In this document: one piece after another, positions 33,928 to 43,353 of the stretch
Layout: every line of letters begins with the position of its first letter
Numbering within the stretch: the stretch's first letter is position 1
NCBI RefSeq assembly: GCF_012273515.2
Contig: NZ_CP050975.2
Coordinates: 2,046,001 to 2,110,000, forward strand
DNA: 64,000 bases
From: Streptomyces sp. RPA4-2
GTDB lineage: Bacteria; Actinomycetota; Actinomycetes; Streptomycetales; Streptomycetaceae
Direction of reading: 5' to 3'
Notes under the pieces: generated by a model
Told to the model about the DNA's origin: nothing
Database searches by the model: none
Seen by the model: the letters and a program-made list of their open reading frames with translations, nothing else
Position numbers and translations under genes: made by a program

Positions 33928-34929
33928 TCACATCTTCGCCAGGATGTCGACCGTGAAGACCAGCGTGGAGTCCTTCTTGATGCCGCTGCCGCTCGGCGGG
34001 TTGTCGCCGTAGCCCAGGGCCGGCGGGACGACGATGAGGACGCGGCTGCCGACCTTCTTGCCCGTCAGGCCCTGCCCCCAGCCCTTGACGACCTGCTGGA
34101 GCGAGAACGACGTCAGCTGACCGCGGCTGTACGTGGAGTCGAACTCCTTGCCGCCGTCCCACAGGACGCCCTTGTACTGCACCAGGACGCTGCTGTCCGC
34201 CTTGACCTCCTCGCCGTCGCCCTCGATGACGTAGTCCGCCACGAGCTTCGTGGGCGCCGCCGCCTTGGGCACGTCGATGGAGGGGGCCTTGCCGTCGGTG
34301 TTCGTGCCGACCTTCGGGAGGGCCTTGTCGTTCTGCGCGACGTCCTTGCCCTTGGCGGAGCTCTTCGCGTTGAAGGTGTTCTCGATGTCGACGACGAACA
34401 CCAGCGTGTCGGTGCCCTTGATACCCGCCTGCGTGTTGCCCCGCGTGCCGTAGCCCCAGGTCGGCGGGACGGCCATCTCGACGCGGCTGCCGACCTTCTT
34501 GCCCACGAGGCCGTAGCGCCAGCCGTCGATGATGCCGCCCTGCGCGAGCTGGATGACCAGCGACGTCTTGCGGTCGTAGGAGTTGTCGAAGACCTTCGCG
34601 GTGTCCCAGACCTGGCCGAGGTAGCTCGCCTGGATGTAGTCGTTCTCCGCGACCGTCCCGCCGTTGCCCGCGATGACCGTCCTGACCGCCAGGTCCTTCG
34701 ACGGGGCGCCGCTTCCCTTGGCCACGGTCGGCTTCTCACCGAACTTCGTCCCGGCCGTGATGGCGGGCAGCGGACCGTCGACGATCTTCGGCGGCGGTGC
34801 CGACGAGGCGGACGCCGAAGGCGACGGACTGCTGCTGGACTTGGCCTTCTCCGACTTGTTGTCGTCACCGCATCCGGCGAGAGTGACCAGTCCTGCGGGT
34901 ACGGCGAGGAGAAGTGAGCGTCGGCGCAC
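33928..34929 (-). CDS. Lipoprotein with two FKBP-type isomerase domains
   Basis: 333 residues, GTG start. The signal peptide RRRSLLLAVPAGLVT ends at the lipobox LAGC, with lipid cysteine about 20. The first FKBP domain is about 75-185 (YIQASYLGQVWDTAKVFDNS, GWRYGLVGKKVGSRVEM), the second about 215-333 (VLVQYKGVLWDGGKEFDST, GWGQGLTGKKVGSRVLI). The expected role is folding of secreted proteins at the outer face of the membrane. Its location in the Pup gene region is conserved in Streptomyces as I recall, but no mechanistic link to Pup is known. Confidence 0.9.
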   Translation of the reverse strand: MRRRSLLLAVPAGLVTLAGCGDDNKSEKAKSSSSPSPSASASSAPPPKIVDGPLPAITAGTKFGEKPTVAKGSGAPSKDLAVRTVIAGNGGTVAENDYIQASYLGQVWDTAKVFDNSYDRKTSLVIQLAQGGIIDGWRYGLVGKKVGSRVEMAVPPTWGYGTRGNTQAGIKGTDTLVFVVDIENTFNAKSSAKGKDVAQNDKALPKVGTNTDGKAPSIDVPKAAAPTKLVADYVIEGDGEEVKADSSVLVQYKGVLWDGGKEFDSTYSRGQLTSFSLQQVVKGWGQGLTGKKVGSRVLIVVPPALGYGDNPPSGSGIKKDSTLVFTVDILAKM

Positions 34930-34992
34930 GGTGGGGGCCTCGTATCGATCGATCTTGGTTGATGGCGTGCGCGCAACTCTACGACGTGAGAA

Positions 34993-35021
34993 GGGCGCCG
35001 TACGGAAAACGTACGGCGCCC
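34993..35021 (-). terminator. 12-bp perfect stem-loop after pafA
   Basis: GGGCGCCGTACG at 34993-35004 pairs with 35010-35021 around a GAAAA loop. It lies 37 bp past the pafA stop. Confidence 0.85.
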
Positions 35022-35057
35022 CGCGTTGCGTTCCGCGTCACTCGCGGAACGCCCGGC

Positions 35058-36419
35058 TCACATTCCGGCGATCAGCTTCTCCACCCGGTCGTCGACCGAA
35101 CGGAACGGGTCCTTGCACAACACGGTGCGCTGTGCCTGGTCGTTGAGCTTGAGGTGAACCCAGTCGACGGTGAAATCGCGGCGCTGTTCCTGGGCTCGCC
35201 GGATGAAGTCCCCGCGCAGCCGCGCCCGAGTGGTCTGGGGCGGCACGGACTTGCCCTCGAAGATCTTCAAGTCATTGCAGATCCGAGCGGCTTGTCCCTT
35301 CCTCTCCAGCAGGTAGTACAGGCCACGACGACGGTGGATGTCGTGGTAGGCGAGGTCTATCTGAGCGACCCTCGGGTGCGACATCGTCATGTTGTGCTTG
35401 GCCCGGTACCGCTCGATGAGCTTGTACTTCATGACCCAGTCGATCTCGGTACCGATCCGGTCGAGGTCCTCCGCCTCGATCGAGTCGAGCACCCGGCCCC
35501 ACAGTTCGAGGACCTGTTCGACGGTCCCGGTGCGGATGCCGCGGCGCTCGCAGAAGTCCACGGCCTTCTCGTAGTACTCGCGCTGCACCTCGAGGGCGGA
35601 GGCCTCACGGCCACTGGCCAGCCGCACCTTGCGGCGGCCCGTGATGTCGTGGCTCACCTCGCGGATCGCCCGGATCGGGTTCTCCAGGGTGAGGTCGCGC
35701 ATCACCGTGCCGGCCTCGATCATGCGCAGTACCAGGTCGGTGGCGCCGACCTTCAGGAGCATGGTCGTCTCGGACATGTTCGAATCGCCGACGATGACGT
35801 GCAGCCGGCGGTAGCGCTCGGCGTCGGCGTGTGGTTCGTCGCGGGTGTTGATGATGGGCCGGGAGCGGGTCGTCGCGGAGCTGACGCCCTCCCAGATGTG
35901 CTCGGCACGCTGGCTGACGCAGTACACGGCGCCGCGCGGAGTCTGCAGCACCTTGCCGGCGCCGCACAGCAGCTGCCGCGTGACCAGGAACGGAATGAGG
36001 ATGTCCGCGAGTCGGGAGAACTCCCCGTGGCGAGCCACCAGGTAGTTCTCGTGGCACCCGTACGAGTTGCCGGCCGAGTCGGTGTTGTTCTTGAACAGGT
36101 AGACGTCGCCCGCGATTCCTTCCTCGTGCAGGCGTCGTTCTGCGTCCACCAGGAGTCCTTCGAGAATGCGCTCGCCGGCTTTGTCGTGGGTGACGAGTTC
36201 CGTCACGTTGTCACATTCGGGTGTCGCGTATTCCGGATGTGATCCCACGTCGAGATAGAGGCGGGCACCGTTCCGCAGAAAGACATTGCTGCTGCGGCCC
36301 CATGACACGACACGGCGGAAGAGGTACCGCGCCACCTCGTCGGGAGACAGGCGCCGCTGTCCCCTGAACGTACACGTGACGCCGTACTCGTTCTCCAGCC
36401 CGAAAATGCGGCGGTCCAT
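35058..36419 (-). CDS. pafA: PafA, Pup-protein ligase
   Basis: 453 residues, the usual family length. The start [16 protein letters not shown] holds the catalytic-site glutamates of the glutamine-synthetase-like fold. Further marks are [34 protein letters not shown] and [19 protein letters not shown]. It attaches Pup through its C-terminal glutamate to lysines of target proteins, using ATP. It lacks the long insertion after the first strand that marks Dop (present in 41608-43119). It lies between the FKBP lipoprotein gene and an MFS gene on the same strand, and pup itself is 5 kb away. Confidence 0.96.
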   Translation of the reverse strand: MDRRIFGLENEYGVTCTFRGQRRLSPDEVARYLFRRVVSWGRSSNVFLRNGARLYLDVGSHPEYATPECDNVTELVTHDKAGERILEGLLVDAERRLHEEGIAGDVYLFKNNTDSAGNSYGCHENYLVARHGEFSRLADILIPFLVTRQLLCGAGKVLQTPRGAVYCVSQRAEHIWEGVSSATTRSRPIINTRDEPHADAERYRRLHVIVGDSNMSETTMLLKVGATDLVLRMIEAGTVMRDLTLENPIRAIREVSHDITGRRKVRLASGREASALEVQREYYEKAVDFCERRGIRTGTVEQVLELWGRVLDSIEAEDLDRIGTEIDWVMKYKLIERYRAKHNMTMSHPRVAQIDLAYHDIHRRRGLYYLLERKGQAARICNDLKIFEGKSVPPQTTRARLRGDFIRRAQEQRRDFTVDWVHLKLNDQAQRTVLCKDPFRSVDDRVEKLIAGM

Positions 36420-36428
36420 GACTGAACA

Positions 36429-37688
36429 TTACGCCCGATCCCCCGAGCTGAAACGGGGTTCGACGGCACGGTTTGGATCATTTTCCGATGAGACCGCAAC
36501 TACCGCACCGTCCCCGGTAGCTGCGAGGACCCGCCCCGTGGCCAGCAGAACCACCAGCGCGGCGGCTCCCGCGGCGCCCGGAACGGCGAAGCCCCACACG
36601 GCCCCGCCCCACTCCACGACCGGGCCCGCGAGGCCCGTTCCGACCGACGCGCCCACGGTGAACGTGGTCACAAGCCAGGAGAACGCCTCGGTGACGGTGC
36701 CCTTCGGGGCATGCCGGTCCACGATGATGAACGCGCAGGCGATGCAGGGTGCCAGGAACACACCGGCGAGGGCCGTGAGGGCCGTCATGGCGACCGCTCC
36801 CGGCATCAGGAGGAGCGGCAGGTAACACACCGCCAGAAACGCCACCAGCACGCGCAGTCGCCGCTCGGGCGTGCCGCTCCACTGCCGCGCCCCGTACACC
36901 GTGCCGCCGACGAGCGCGCCGAGGCCGAGGGCCGCCATCAGCCAGCCGTACACCGCGTCCCCGCCGTGGTCGTCGGCGTACGACACGGCGGCGACCGTGA
37001 TCGAGCCGAGCGCGTTCCCCACGAACAGGAACGCGCCGAGCAGGGCCAGCAGCCCGGGTGAGCGCAGCGCGCCGAGCCAGTGCGCCTCGCGCGGCGCCGA
37101 GCGCCACGCGCGCGAGGGCGGCGAGACGACCACCCAGAGGGCGCCCAGCACCCCGATGCCGTTCAGGATCAGCAGCGCGGCCTGCGCGGACCAGAGCGAC
37201 ACGAACAGCGTCACCAGCAGGGGTCCGACGGTGAACATGACTTCCTGGGCCACGGCGTCCATCGCGTACGCGGTGTGCACCTGGTCCTCGCGGCGCAGCA
37301 CGGACGGCCACAGGGCACGCAGGCCGCCTTCCAGCGGTGGCGTGAAGAGTCCGGCGACCACCATGGCGGCGTAGGCGACGGGCAGCGGGTCGGTGCCCGA
37401 GAGGGCGAAGACGGCCATGCCGAGGGCCGAGACCAGCGCGGCGGGCAACTGGACGCGCGGCTGCCCGTAGAGGTCCACGAGCCGCCCGAGCAGCGGCTGT
37501 CCCACGGCGTTGGCCACCCCGTACACGGCGGCGAGCGCCCCGGCCAGACCGTACGTGCCGCCCTCGGCCCGGATGAACAGGACGACCGCGATGGCGGCGG
37601 TCGCGTTCGGCAGCCGCCCGGTGAGCGTGCCGGCGAGCAGCCGGGCGGCATGCCTCGCCCTGAGGATCTCCAGGTATCCCGCGGCCAT
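36429..37688 (-). CDS. MFS efflux-type transporter
   Basis: 419 residues with about twelve membrane segments. The motif LLGRLVDLYGQPR after the second helix is a variant of the MFS loop-2,3 signature. The ATG at 37688 is chosen because earlier in-frame codons run into the divergent LacI gene's promoter. The substrate is unknown. It is divergent from a LacI-family regulator, and the 121-bp spacer contains an inverted repeat (37739-37765), so the regulator probably controls this gene. It ends 9 bp before pafA starts and may read through into it. Confidence 0.88.
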   Translation of the reverse strand: MAAGYLEILRARHAARLLAGTLTGRLPNATAAIAVVLFIRAEGGTYGLAGALAAVYGVANAVGQPLLGRLVDLYGQPRVQLPAALVSALGMAVFALSGTDPLPVAYAAMVVAGLFTPPLEGGLRALWPSVLRREDQVHTAYAMDAVAQEVMFTVGPLLVTLFVSLWSAQAALLILNGIGVLGALWVVVSPPSRAWRSAPREAHWLGALRSPGLLALLGAFLFVGNALGSITVAAVSYADDHGGDAVYGWLMAALGLGALVGGTVYGARQWSGTPERRLRVLVAFLAVCYLPLLLMPGAVAMTALTALAGVFLAPCIACAFIIVDRHAPKGTVTEAFSWLVTTFTVGASVGTGLAGPVVEWGGAVWGFAVPGAAGAAALVVLLATGRVLAATGDGAVVAVSSENDPNRAVEPRFSSGDRA

Positions 37689-37738
37689 GTTCCCGCCTTC
37701 TCCGCCGAGCGCCCGAGGCGACCCGGAGCTGCCAGTGT

Positions 37739-37765
37739 TACGTATAACGTCCCTCTTCATACGTA
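37739..37765. promoter_or_regulatory. Candidate operator between MFS and LacI genes
   Basis: TACGTAT at 37739-37745 and ATACGTA at 37759-37765 are exact inverted repeats with centres 20 bp (about two helical turns) apart. This fits a dimeric repressor that regulates both divergent genes. Confidence 0.55.
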
Positions 37766-37809
37766 CCATGTGCCCAGTCCGCGAGTCCAGACGAAGGAGC
37801 AGGTCGCCG

Positions 37810-38820
37810 GTGGCACGAGCCAGCACGCGCCCCACGAGCCGGGACGTCGCCCAGGCCGCGGGGGTCTCCCAGGCCGCGGTCTCCCTCGTGCTGGGCGAGA
37901 AGTGGCGCGGCCGGGTCTCCGAGGCGACGGCGGACCGCGTCCGGGAGGCTGCCCGGGAGCTCGGCTACCGCCCGAACCTGGCCGCCCGCAACCTCCGCCT
38001 CGGCCGCACCCGCACGGTCCTTCTGGTGGTCCCGGCGCTCACCACGGAGTTCTTCGCCGGCGTCTACACCGGCGCGGCGCGGGTGGCCTCCGCCCATGGC
38101 TTCGGTGTGGTCCTCTACCCCTCACCCGAGGGCATCGGCCCCGCCCGTGACCCGTTCGGCTCCGCACGGGCGGCCCTGGACGGCGTCATCGCCTCCTCCA
38201 TGGCCGCGGACGCCCTCACGGCGATCCGGGGCGACCAACTGCCCCTCGTGATGCTGGACAGCGACCCGGCGGGCAGCCTGGGCGCGGCCACCGTCAACCT
38301 CGACATCAGGGACGGCGTGCGCCAGGTGGCGGACCATCTCCTGGCCCTCGGGCACCGTCATTTCCTGCACCTGGGGGCGGACATCGCGTCCTGGACCTTC
38401 GAGGTGCGCGCCCGCGAACTGGCCGCCCGGCTGGAGAGCGTCCCGGGTACGCGGCTGCGCACGGCCCGCGCCCCGATCTCCATCGAGCCCTCCCGTGCCG
38501 CCGCGGAGACGGCCCTGTCCGCGCCAGGGCCCCGGCCCACGGCCCTGGTCTGCGACGACGACAACCTCGCGGCCGGCGCCTACAAGGCGGCCCGCCGCCT
38601 TGGACTGCGGGTCCCCGACGACCTCTCGATCACGGGTCTCGACGACCTTGCCCTCGCCCGCGCCATCGACCCCGAGCTGACCACGGTCCGCCTGGACGCC
38701 GAGCTGTTCGGGGAACGGGGCATGGAGGCCCTCCTCGCCGTCCTGGACGGCCGCACACCGCCGGAGGGGGACATCCCGGTCGAGCTGGTCGTACGGGGCT
38801 CCACGGCGCCGCCCCGCTAG
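37810..38820 (+). CDS. LacI-family transcriptional regulator
   Basis: 336 residues. The LacI HTH at 8-60 (TSRDVAQAAGVSQAAVSLVL, then RVREAARELGYRPNLAARNL) is followed by a periplasmic-binding-like domain (TVLLVVPALTTEFFAGVYTG, LDSDPAGS, DDLSITGLDDLALAR). GTG at 37810 with GAAGGAGCA upstream. The ligand, probably a sugar or nucleoside, is unknown. Its divergent partner is the MFS transporter. Confidence 0.9.
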   Translation: MARASTRPTSRDVAQAAGVSQAAVSLVLGEKWRGRVSEATADRVREAARELGYRPNLAARNLRLGRTRTVLLVVPALTTEFFAGVYTGAARVASAHGFGVVLYPSPEGIGPARDPFGSARAALDGVIASSMAADALTAIRGDQLPLVMLDSDPAGSLGAATVNLDIRDGVRQVADHLLALGHRHFLHLGADIASWTFEVRARELAARLESVPGTRLRTARAPISIEPSRAAAETALSAPGPRPTALVCDDDNLAAGAYKAARRLGLRVPDDLSITGLDDLALARAIDPELTTVRLDAELFGERGMEALLAVLDGRTPPEGDIPVELVVRGSTAPPR

Positions 38821-39076
38821 GTCGCCTCCGCCCCTTCGCGCAGGGCCTGTGGGTGGCCTCCGGCTGGGTGCGCCGCCCGGCTGCGGACCGCCCGTTCACG
38901 GGGGCGTATCCGGGTGCTGGACGATCCGGGTGATCCGACGCCGCCGCGCGGCACCGTGCCGGGCGCCGGGCGCCCGACGGGCAGGGGTACATGCCCGCGG
39001 CGCGGCCCGGCGGTCCGACGCGCTCCGCGGCGCCATGGAGCGCCCCTTGAAGGCCCGAAGCCGCCCGGACATGGCT

Positions 39077-39112
39077 GCGCCCCGCCCACCGGACGACCGG
39101 TGCGCGGGGCGC
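39077..39112. terminator. Bidirectional stem-loop between lacI-type gene and prcA
   Basis: A 15-pair stem with one mismatch: GCGCCCCG outside and CACCGG inside on the left arm, closing on an ACGA loop. It ends 9 bp before the prcA stop and can serve both converging genes. The rest of the 300-bp spacer (38821-39076) shows no gene. Confidence 0.8.
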
Positions 39113-39120
39113 GAGCGGGG

Positions 39121-39867
39121 TCACTCGTCGTCTTCGGGATCCTCGGCCTCGGTGGCGGTGGACGCGCCGCCCTCCTCCAGCAAGCGGGCCAGCTGACGCC
39201 CGACGATGCGCTTGAACTTGCGCTGCTGCGGGCGCGTACGGTCCAGGATCGCCACCTCCAGGCGCTCGGCGGGAATCTCCCGCTCGCCGCCGTTCGGCTC
39301 CCGCGACAGCGACTGCACGGCCAGCTTCAGCGCCTCGGCCAGCGACATGCCGTCCTGGTGGCGCTGGTCCAGATAGCTGCTGATCTGCTCCGCGTTGCCG
39401 CCGACCGCGACCGACCCGTGCTCGTCCACGATCGATCCGTCGTGCGGCAGCCGGTAGATCTGGTCCCCGTCGGGGGTCTCCCCCACCTCGGCGACCACGA
39501 GCTCCACCTCGTACGGCTTCTCGGCCGCGCTGGAGAAGATCGTGCCCAGCGTCTGGGCGTACACGTTGGCCAGACCGCGCGCGGTCACGTCGTCACGGTC
39601 GTACGTGTAACCGCGCAGATCGGCGTAGCGCACACCGCCGATCCGCAGGTTCTCGTACTCGTTGTACTTGCCGGCGGCCGCGAAGCCGATCCGGTCGTAG
39701 ATCTCGCTGAACTTGTGCAGCGCGCGGGACGGGTTCTCGCCGACGAACACGATGCCGTCGGCGTACTGCAGCACGACGAGGCTGCGACCGCGGGCGATGC
39801 CCTTGCGGGCGTACTCCGCACGGTCGGCCATGGCCTGCTGGGGTGAGACATAGAACGGCGTCGACAC
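39121..39867 (-). CDS. prcA: Proteasome alpha subunit PrcA
   Basis: 248 residues. It starts [22 protein letters not shown], the alpha-type N-terminal helix that forms the gate and docks the ATPase. The core has [18 protein letters not shown] and [18 protein letters not shown]. It lacks a catalytic N-terminal threonine, as expected. Seven copies form each outer ring of the 20S core. It lies 57 bp downstream of prcB on the same strand. Confidence 0.95.
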   Translation of the reverse strand: MSTPFYVSPQQAMADRAEYARKGIARGRSLVVLQYADGIVFVGENPSRALHKFSEIYDRIGFAAAGKYNEYENLRIGGVRYADLRGYTYDRDDVTARGLANVYAQTLGTIFSSAAEKPYEVELVVAEVGETPDGDQIYRLPHDGSIVDEHGSVAVGGNAEQISSYLDQRHQDGMSLAEALKLAVQSLSREPNGGEREIPAERLEVAILDRTRPQQRKFKRIVGRQLARLLEEGGASTATEAEDPEDDE

Positions 39868-39924
39868 CGGTTATCCGTCCCTTTCTGTCGAAGTCACAGG
39901 GTCACCTGGGTAAAGAGGCCGGAC

Positions 39925-40770
39925 TCAGAGCAGCGCGGCCCGGGGGCCGTCCGGCTGCTCCAGGCGCCGCTCCAGGATCGCGCGGGCGATCTCCGAGGAC
40001 TCCTCCTCGGTGAGACGGCGGAATCCCTCTTCGGTGATCACGGTGACGATCGGGTAGATCCGGCGGGCGACATCGGGACCGCCCGTCGCCGAGTCGTCGT
40101 CGGCCGCGTCGTACAGCGCCTGGATGACCAGGGTGGTGGCCTGCTGTTCGGTCAGGTCGTTGCTGTAGAGCTTCTTCATGGCACCGCGCGCGAAGATCGA
40201 GCCGGAGCCGGTGGCGGCGTAACCGTGCTCCTCGGAGCGGCCGCCGGTGACGTCGTAGGAGAAGATGCGGCCCTTCTCGCGGTCCACGTCGTAGCCCGCG
40301 AAGAGGGGGACCACGGCGAGGCCCTGCATGGCCATGCCGAGGTTGGAACGGATCATGGTGGAGAGACGGTTGGCCTTGCCCTCCAGGGAGAGCGTGGCGC
40401 CCTCGACCTTCTCGAAGTGCTCCAGCTCCAGCTGGAACAGCTTGACCATCTCGACGGCCAGGCCCGCCGTACCGGCGATGCCCACCGCCGAGTACTCGTC
40501 GGCGGGGAAGACCTTCTCGATGTCGCGCTGAGCGATCATGTTGCCCATGGTGGCCCGCCGGTCGCCGGCGAGGACGACTCCGCCGGGGAACGTGACGGCG
40601 ACGATGGTCGTGCCGTGCGGGGCCTCGATCACGCCCTGTACGGGCGGCAGCTGCCGCCTGCCCGGGAGCATCTCCGGCTGATGCTCGCCCAGGAAGTCCA
40701 TGAAGGACGACGACCCGGGCGTCAGGAAGGCAGCCGGTAGACGCCCGGTGCTACGAGTGTTGGCTTCCAC
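39925..40770 (-). CDS. prcB: Proteasome beta subunit PrcB
   Basis: 281 residues, GTG start at 40770. A 53-residue propeptide ends at APHG, and cleavage exposes Thr54 of [21 protein letters not shown], the catalytic nucleophile. The Asp and Lys of the active site follow in the usual spacing (GDRRAT, then [14 protein letters not shown]). It forms the inner rings. Its first 49 bp overlap the end of the endonuclease VII-like gene. Confidence 0.96.
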   Translation of the reverse strand: MEANTRSTGRLPAAFLTPGSSSFMDFLGEHQPEMLPGRRQLPPVQGVIEAPHGTTIVAVTFPGGVVLAGDRRATMGNMIAQRDIEKVFPADEYSAVGIAGTAGLAVEMVKLFQLELEHFEKVEGATLSLEGKANRLSTMIRSNLGMAMQGLAVVPLFAGYDVDREKGRIFSYDVTGGRSEEHGYAATGSGSIFARGAMKKLYSNDLTEQQATTLVIQALYDAADDDSATGGPDVARRIYPIVTVITEEGFRRLTEEESSEIARAILERRLEQPDGPRAALL

Positions 40771-40979
40771 GGGGATCCTTCCAAGTAGGCGGCAGCCCGA
40801 CGAACAGCGTCGGGATCATCTCCCAACTTGCCGATGGCCGAATTGCAGTTGAAGCACAGTACGCCACGGACCCTACCCGTCTCGTGGCAGTGATCCACGT
40901 GAACTGCGGGAGCTTTCGAACAGATCACGCAGGGCCCCTTTTGAGGGGCCACCAGCTCGTCACGCTCGGCTTCGGTCAT
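40722..40979 (-). CDS. Endonuclease VII-like HNH protein, probably the intact C-terminal part of a broken gene
   Basis: 85 residues with the complete recombination-endonuclease VII core: [20 protein letters not shown], then [14 protein letters not shown] and [11 protein letters not shown]. The paired cysteines and the HVDHCH are the zinc and catalytic residues. Full-length relatives have an extra N-terminal zinc knuckle and a linker. Those parts are present upstream (40980-41186) but in other frames with stops, so this looks frameshifted or decayed. The gene overlaps prcB by 49 bp and lies between pup and prcB, a position where other Streptomyces also carry a small gene, as I recall. Its link to the proteasome is not known. 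Confidence 0.75.
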   Translation of the reverse strand: MTEAERDELVAPQKGPCVICSKAPAVHVDHCHETGRVRGVLCFNCNSAIGKLGDDPDAVRRAAAYLEGSPWKPTLVAPGVYRLPS

Positions 40980-41081
40980 GCCGTACCGGCACCACAGGAG
41001 GCCTGCGCGCGCCCCTCAACGGCTCGGCACGTCTCGCAGCGCGTGGACGGCCCGTGCGAGGCCGTCGCCTTGAGGCGCCAC

Positions 41082-41186
41082 TCAGTTCACAGCTCGACCA
41101 TCCGGATCGGACCGCCTGCGAACGAAGGCTGCGTACGGCTTGTGCTCGCCGCACCGCACGCAGCACTTCACTTCTTCTTCGTTCAC
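41082..41186 (-). pseudogene. Detached N-terminal zinc-knuckle part of the endonuclease VII-like gene
   Basis: From the GTG at 41186 the frame reads NEEEVKCCVRCGEHKPYAAF and RRRSDPDGRAVN, then stops at 41082. KCCVRCGEHKP is the usual opening of actinobacterial endonuclease VII proteins. A second frame then carries RCETCRAVEGRAQ, which fits the second half of the knuckle, and a third frame carries the HNH core. At least two shifts are therefore needed to rebuild one protein of about 150 residues. Confidence 0.6.
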
Positions 41187-41202
41187 CGAGCCGAAAGCCC
41201 CC

Positions 41203-41225
41203 GTAACCTTCGATCCGAAGGTTAC
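41203..41225 (-). terminator. 10-bp stem-loop overlapping the pup stop codon
   Basis: GTAACCTTCG at 41203-41212 pairs exactly with 41216-41225 around ATC. The pup stop (41222-41224) is inside the stem. It could reduce readthrough into the endonuclease and prcBA genes. Confidence 0.7.
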
Positions 41226-41440
41226 TCGCCGCCCTTCTGAACGAAACTTCGCACGAAGTCCTCCGCGTTCTCCTCGAGGACATCGTCGATCTCGTCCAGT
41301 ACGGAGTCGACGTCGTCCGACAGCTTCTCCTGGCGTTCCTTGAGGTCGTCCGTCGCCTGCGCGTCCTGCGCCTGCTCCTCGACCTCCTCGGTGGAACGCG
41401 TCGCCTTCTGCTGTCCGCCGCCGGTGTCCTTGGTCGCCAT
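41222..41440 (-). CDS. pup: Pup, prokaryotic ubiquitin-like protein
   Basis: 72 residues, disordered and acidic. The N-terminus ATKDTGGGQQKATRSTEE and the helix-forming DDVDSVLDEIDDVLEENAED, which the ATPase recognises, are typical. The C-terminus is VQKGGE. Because it ends in glutamate, not glutamine, it can be used by PafA directly and would not need Dop deamidation. The ATG at 41440 gives the standard MATKD start. It lies downstream of dop (167-bp spacer) on the same strand and upstream of the endonuclease-like gene and prcBA. Confidence 0.97.
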   Translation of the reverse strand: MATKDTGGGQQKATRSTEEVEEQAQDAQATDDLKERQEKLSDDVDSVLDEIDDVLEENAEDFVRSFVQKGGE

Positions 41441-41607
41441 AACCCTCACCCCGCTCGGTTCGACGTTCTTGATCAGACCCTACAAGCAGGGTCCGACATC
41501 GGCCCCGCAGTTGCCACAACGTCCGGGGGCCACCTCCATGATTCCCGGGCGTCGCCCTTTTCCACCCCGATGCGCCGTACGGGGCCCCAGGACCCCGTAC
41601 GGCCGGC

Positions 41608-43119
41608 TCAGCCGCCCGAGAGGACCTTGACCAGGTCTTCCGCCGTGCGACAGCGATCGAGGAGCTCCTTGACGTGATTACGCGTTCCGCGAAGCGGCTC
41701 CAGGGTTGGAACGCGCTGGAGCGAGTCCCTGCCGGGCAGATCGAAGATCACCGAGTCCCAGGAGGCCGCCGCCACGTCGTCCGCGTACTGTTCGAGACAC
41801 CGGCCGCGGAAGTACGCGCGGGTGTCCTCCGGCGGCTTCGTCCGGGCCCGCTCGACGTCCGACTCGTCCAGCAGGCGCTTCATCTTGCCGCGGGCGGCCA
41901 GACGGTTGTACAGGCCCTTCTCGGCGCGTACGTCGGCGTACTGGAGGTCGACCAGGTGCAGCCGGGCGGCGTCCCAGTCGAGGTCGTCCCGGCGCCGGTA
42001 GCCCTCCATGAGCTCCCGCTTGGCGACCCAGTCGAGCTCGCCGGCCAGGCTCATCGGATCGTTCTCCAGACGGTTCAGGGTGTCCTCCCAGCGGACCAGT
42101 ACGTCCTTGGTCTGGTCGTCGGCGTCCGCCCCCAACCGCTCCTCCACGTATTTGCGCGACAGCTCGAAGTACTCCATCTGGAGCTGCACCGCGGTCAGCG
42201 TGCGTCCGCTGCGCAGCGTGACGAGCCGCTTCAGGGTCGGGTCGTGCGACACCTGGTGCAGCGTGCGCACCGGCTGGTCCACCGCGAGGTCGACGGCGAT
42301 GAAACCGTCCTCGATCATGGACAGGACCAGGGCGGTCGTGCCCAGCTTCAGATAGGTCGAGATCTCCGACAGGTTCGCGTCGCCGATGATCACGTGCAGC
42401 CTGCGGTACTTCTCGGCGTCCGCGTGCGGCTCGTCACGGGTGTTGATGATGGGGCGCTTCAGCGTGGTCTCGAGGCCCACCTCGACCTCGAAGTAGTCGG
42501 CCCGCTGACTGAGCTGGAAGCCGTGCTCGTGGCCGTCCTGGCCGATGCCGACGCGGCCCGCTCCGGTGACGACCTGACGGGACACGAAGAACGGCGTGAG
42601 GTGGCGCACGATGTCCGAGAAGGGGGTCTCCCGCTTCATCAGGTAGTTCTCGTGCGTGCCGTACGAGGCGCCCTTGTTGTCGGTGTTGTTCTTGTAGAGG
42701 TGGATCGGCTGGGCGCCGGGGAGCTGGGCCGCCCGTTCCGCGGCCTCCGCCATGATGCGCTCGCCGGCCTTGTCCCACAGGACCGCGTCCCACGGGTTGG
42801 TGACCTCGGGCGAGCTGTACTCCGGGTGCGCGTGGTCCACGTACAGCCGTGCGCCGTTGGTGAGGATGACATTGGCCAGGCCGATGTCCTCGTCGGTGAG
42901 CTGGCTGGAGTCGGCGGCCTCGCGGGCGAGGTCGAAGCCTCGCGCGTCCCGCAGCGGGTTCTCCTCCTCGAAGTCCCAGCGGGCGCGGCGCGCCCGGTGC
43001 ATCGCCGCGGCGTACGCGTTGACGATCTGGGACGAGGTGAGCATGGCATTGGCGTTGGGGTGGCCGGCGACGGAGATCCCGTACTCCGTCTCGATGCCCA
43101 TTACTCGCCGTACGGTCAT
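41608..43119 (-). CDS. dop: Dop, depupylase/Pup deamidase
   Basis: 503 residues. It starts [19 protein letters not shown]. The Dop-specific insertion (about residues 38-80, [17 protein letters not shown]) separates it from PafA. The rest follows the same carboxylate-amine ligase fold: [53 protein letters not shown]. It removes Pup from targets. Its deamidase role should be unnecessary here because Pup already ends in Glu. The next gene upstream is arc (234 bp away) and the next downstream is pup. Confidence 0.96.
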   Translation of the reverse strand: MTVRRVMGIETEYGISVAGHPNANAMLTSSQIVNAYAAAMHRARRARWDFEEENPLRDARGFDLAREAADSSQLTDEDIGLANVILTNGARLYVDHAHPEYSSPEVTNPWDAVLWDKAGERIMAEAAERAAQLPGAQPIHLYKNNTDNKGASYGTHENYLMKRETPFSDIVRHLTPFFVSRQVVTGAGRVGIGQDGHEHGFQLSQRADYFEVEVGLETTLKRPIINTRDEPHADAEKYRRLHVIIGDANLSEISTYLKLGTTALVLSMIEDGFIAVDLAVDQPVRTLHQVSHDPTLKRLVTLRSGRTLTAVQLQMEYFELSRKYVEERLGADADDQTKDVLVRWEDTLNRLENDPMSLAGELDWVAKRELMEGYRRRDDLDWDAARLHLVDLQYADVRAEKGLYNRLAARGKMKRLLDESDVERARTKPPEDTRAYFRGRCLEQYADDVAAASWDSVIFDLPGRDSLQRVPTLEPLRGTRNHVKELLDRCRTAEDLVKVLSGG

Positions 43120-43309
43120 GCGGCCCTCCTTGCCCGGCGGCGCCCTCGGTCGGGGGCGCTGCTCAAGTACCGCTGGTGCTCCGGTGCGTGTGCGGTGCCC
43201 GTCCCCGCAACGCGCGACTCGGCGGTACGAAAGAGCCTAGAACGCCTCTGCGCTGGTGGGGAGATCATTTGCGTCATTGCTGTGCTCCAGCCGTGCCCCG
43301 GAAAGCAGT

Positions 43310-43344
43310 CGGCTGCGGGTACCCGTGGAGGGCACCCGCAGCCG
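43310..43344 (-). terminator. Stem-loop after arc
   Basis: CGGCTGCGGGT at 43310-43320 pairs with 43334-43344 around a 13-nt loop. It begins 9 bp past the arc stop. Confidence 0.75.
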
Positions 43345-43353
43345 CCCTGGCTT

